The translations under genes were made by a program, and so were the position numbers. Positions 63,778-64,000 of a stretch of DNA of 64,000 nt are shown in pieces (the stretch's first letter is position 1; each line of letters begins with the position of its first letter). The notes under the pieces are model-generated. The model was not told where the DNA came from, ran no database searches, and saw only the letters and a list, made by a program, of their open reading frames with translations. Origin of the DNA: Seohaeicola zhoushanensis (lineage in GTDB: Bacteria > Pseudomonadota > Alphaproteobacteria > Rhodobacterales > Rhodobacteraceae); contig NZ_BNCJ01000001.1 of the NCBI RefSeq assembly GCF_014656415.1, positions 1 to 64,000 of the forward strand, written 5' to 3'.

Positions 63778-64000
63778 GCGCGAAACCTAGAATGGGGCTT
63801 TGGGGTCGGGGGGTGGTCCTTGGGACCGCCCACGAAGGGGTGGGGGGAAGTGCCTCTGCGGAACCGACGGATGCGGAGCTGACAGAGGAACGGGTCGCGC
63901 AGCTGAATGGGCTGGGGGCGAAAGAGGCTGTCGAGAGCCTAGACCTGGTCGAGGCCGCCAGTCAACTGCCCGATCTGGCAGAGGTTACCTTCCCCGGCCC
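63774..64000 (+). CDS. Partial hypothetical protein running off the right edge
   Basis: 75 codons are visible and the frame is still open at the edge. It starts with a 4-base overlap on the previous gene. After a glycine-rich start, TDAELTEERVAQLNGLGAKE is helical and acidic. Not identified; a packaging or head gene would be expected here by position. Confidence 0.4.
   Translation, partial: MSAKPRMGLWGRGVVLGTAHEGVGGSASAEPTDAELTEERVAQLNGLGAKEAVESLDLVEAASQLPDLAEVTFPG

Larger units (their letters stand above)
53618..64000 (+). mobile_element. Integrated temperate phage or phage satellite, left part
   Basis: Runs from the tRNA-Lys 3' end to past the right edge. It holds a tyrosine integrase, an AlpA-like regulator, several small proteins, a CI-like repressor opposite a Cro-like gene, a Toprim primase-like protein, a P-loop ATPase/helicase, a repeat array and terminase-like genes. 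Nearly all genes overlap by 4 bases, as in phage operons. No structural or lysis gene is seen in the window, so prophage versus PICI-like satellite is open. Confidence 0.88.

Overview
The window is GC-rich, tightly packed chromosome from an alphaproteobacterium, most likely a member of the Rhodobacterales (Rhodobacteraceae/Paracoccaceae). The main reasons are the petR/petP regulator pair with a petABC cytochrome bc1 operon, the argH-lipoprotein-lysA-TIGR02302 neighbourhood, the xseB-ispA-dxs isoprenoid block next to a histone-deacetylase-like gene, a DUF1127 gene, and the recurrent short intergenic repeats. Genus and species cannot be fixed from the sequence alone. About 53.5 kb is ordinary core chromosome. 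The last ~10.4 kb is an integrated element that continues past the right edge.

Layout of the core. 5-2096: methionine sulfoxide reductase operon (msrP, an unknown secreted protein, msrQ). 2167-14619: FMN-dependent glutamate-synthase-like protein, DUF302, guanine deaminase, MgtE, 5-formyl-THF cyclo-ligase, fasciclin protein, YmdB-type phosphodiesterase, two transporters, 8-oxoguanine deaminase, HisN-type phosphatase and an XRE regulator. 14966-19388: quinone oxidoreductase, LysR regulator, DUF1127, Bax-inhibitor-1 protein, small proteins, acetyltransferase and rpmG. 19567-24446: D-lactate dehydrogenase, gamma-glutamyltransferase, 2-hydroxyacid dehydrogenase and an SH3 protein. 24664-28939: a methyltransferase, then the paaABCDE phenylacetyl-CoA epoxidase operon behind a perfect 12-bp-arm palindrome. 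30046-34023: hdac-xseB-ispA-dxs. 34091-35312: petP-petR. 35470-45369: ilvE, rlmJ, TIGR02302, lysA, an ATP-grasp protein, DUF2834, lipoprotein, argH, tlpA and ribH under a clear FMN riboswitch. 45648-53323: FMN-binding PaiB-like protein, GST, petABC, transglutaminase, monooxygenase-fold protein, mtaB and dapF.

The integrated element starts at the 3' end of a tRNA-Lys(UUU) gene (53542-53617). It has a leftward module (77-aa protein, tyrosine integrase, AlpA-like regulator and several small proteins), a CI-like repressor facing a Cro-like gene, and a rightward replication module: a Toprim primase-like protein and a large P-loop ATPase/helicase. Next comes a 275-bp array of 12 copies of the heptamer CACAACG in strict alternating pairs, then genes that look like the start of a packaging module. 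The order int-alpA / repressor / primase-helicase / repeat array / terminase-like gene fits either a temperate prophage or a phage satellite (PICI-like island); the right end is needed to decide.

The most unusual non-coding signals are the CACAACG array (candidate replication origin or packaging site), three strong hairpins in a row between the cro-like gene and the replication genes, a matching 15-bp operator at both repressor-flanking promoters, the palindrome in front of paaA, and three families of dispersed or hairpin-forming intergenic repeats.
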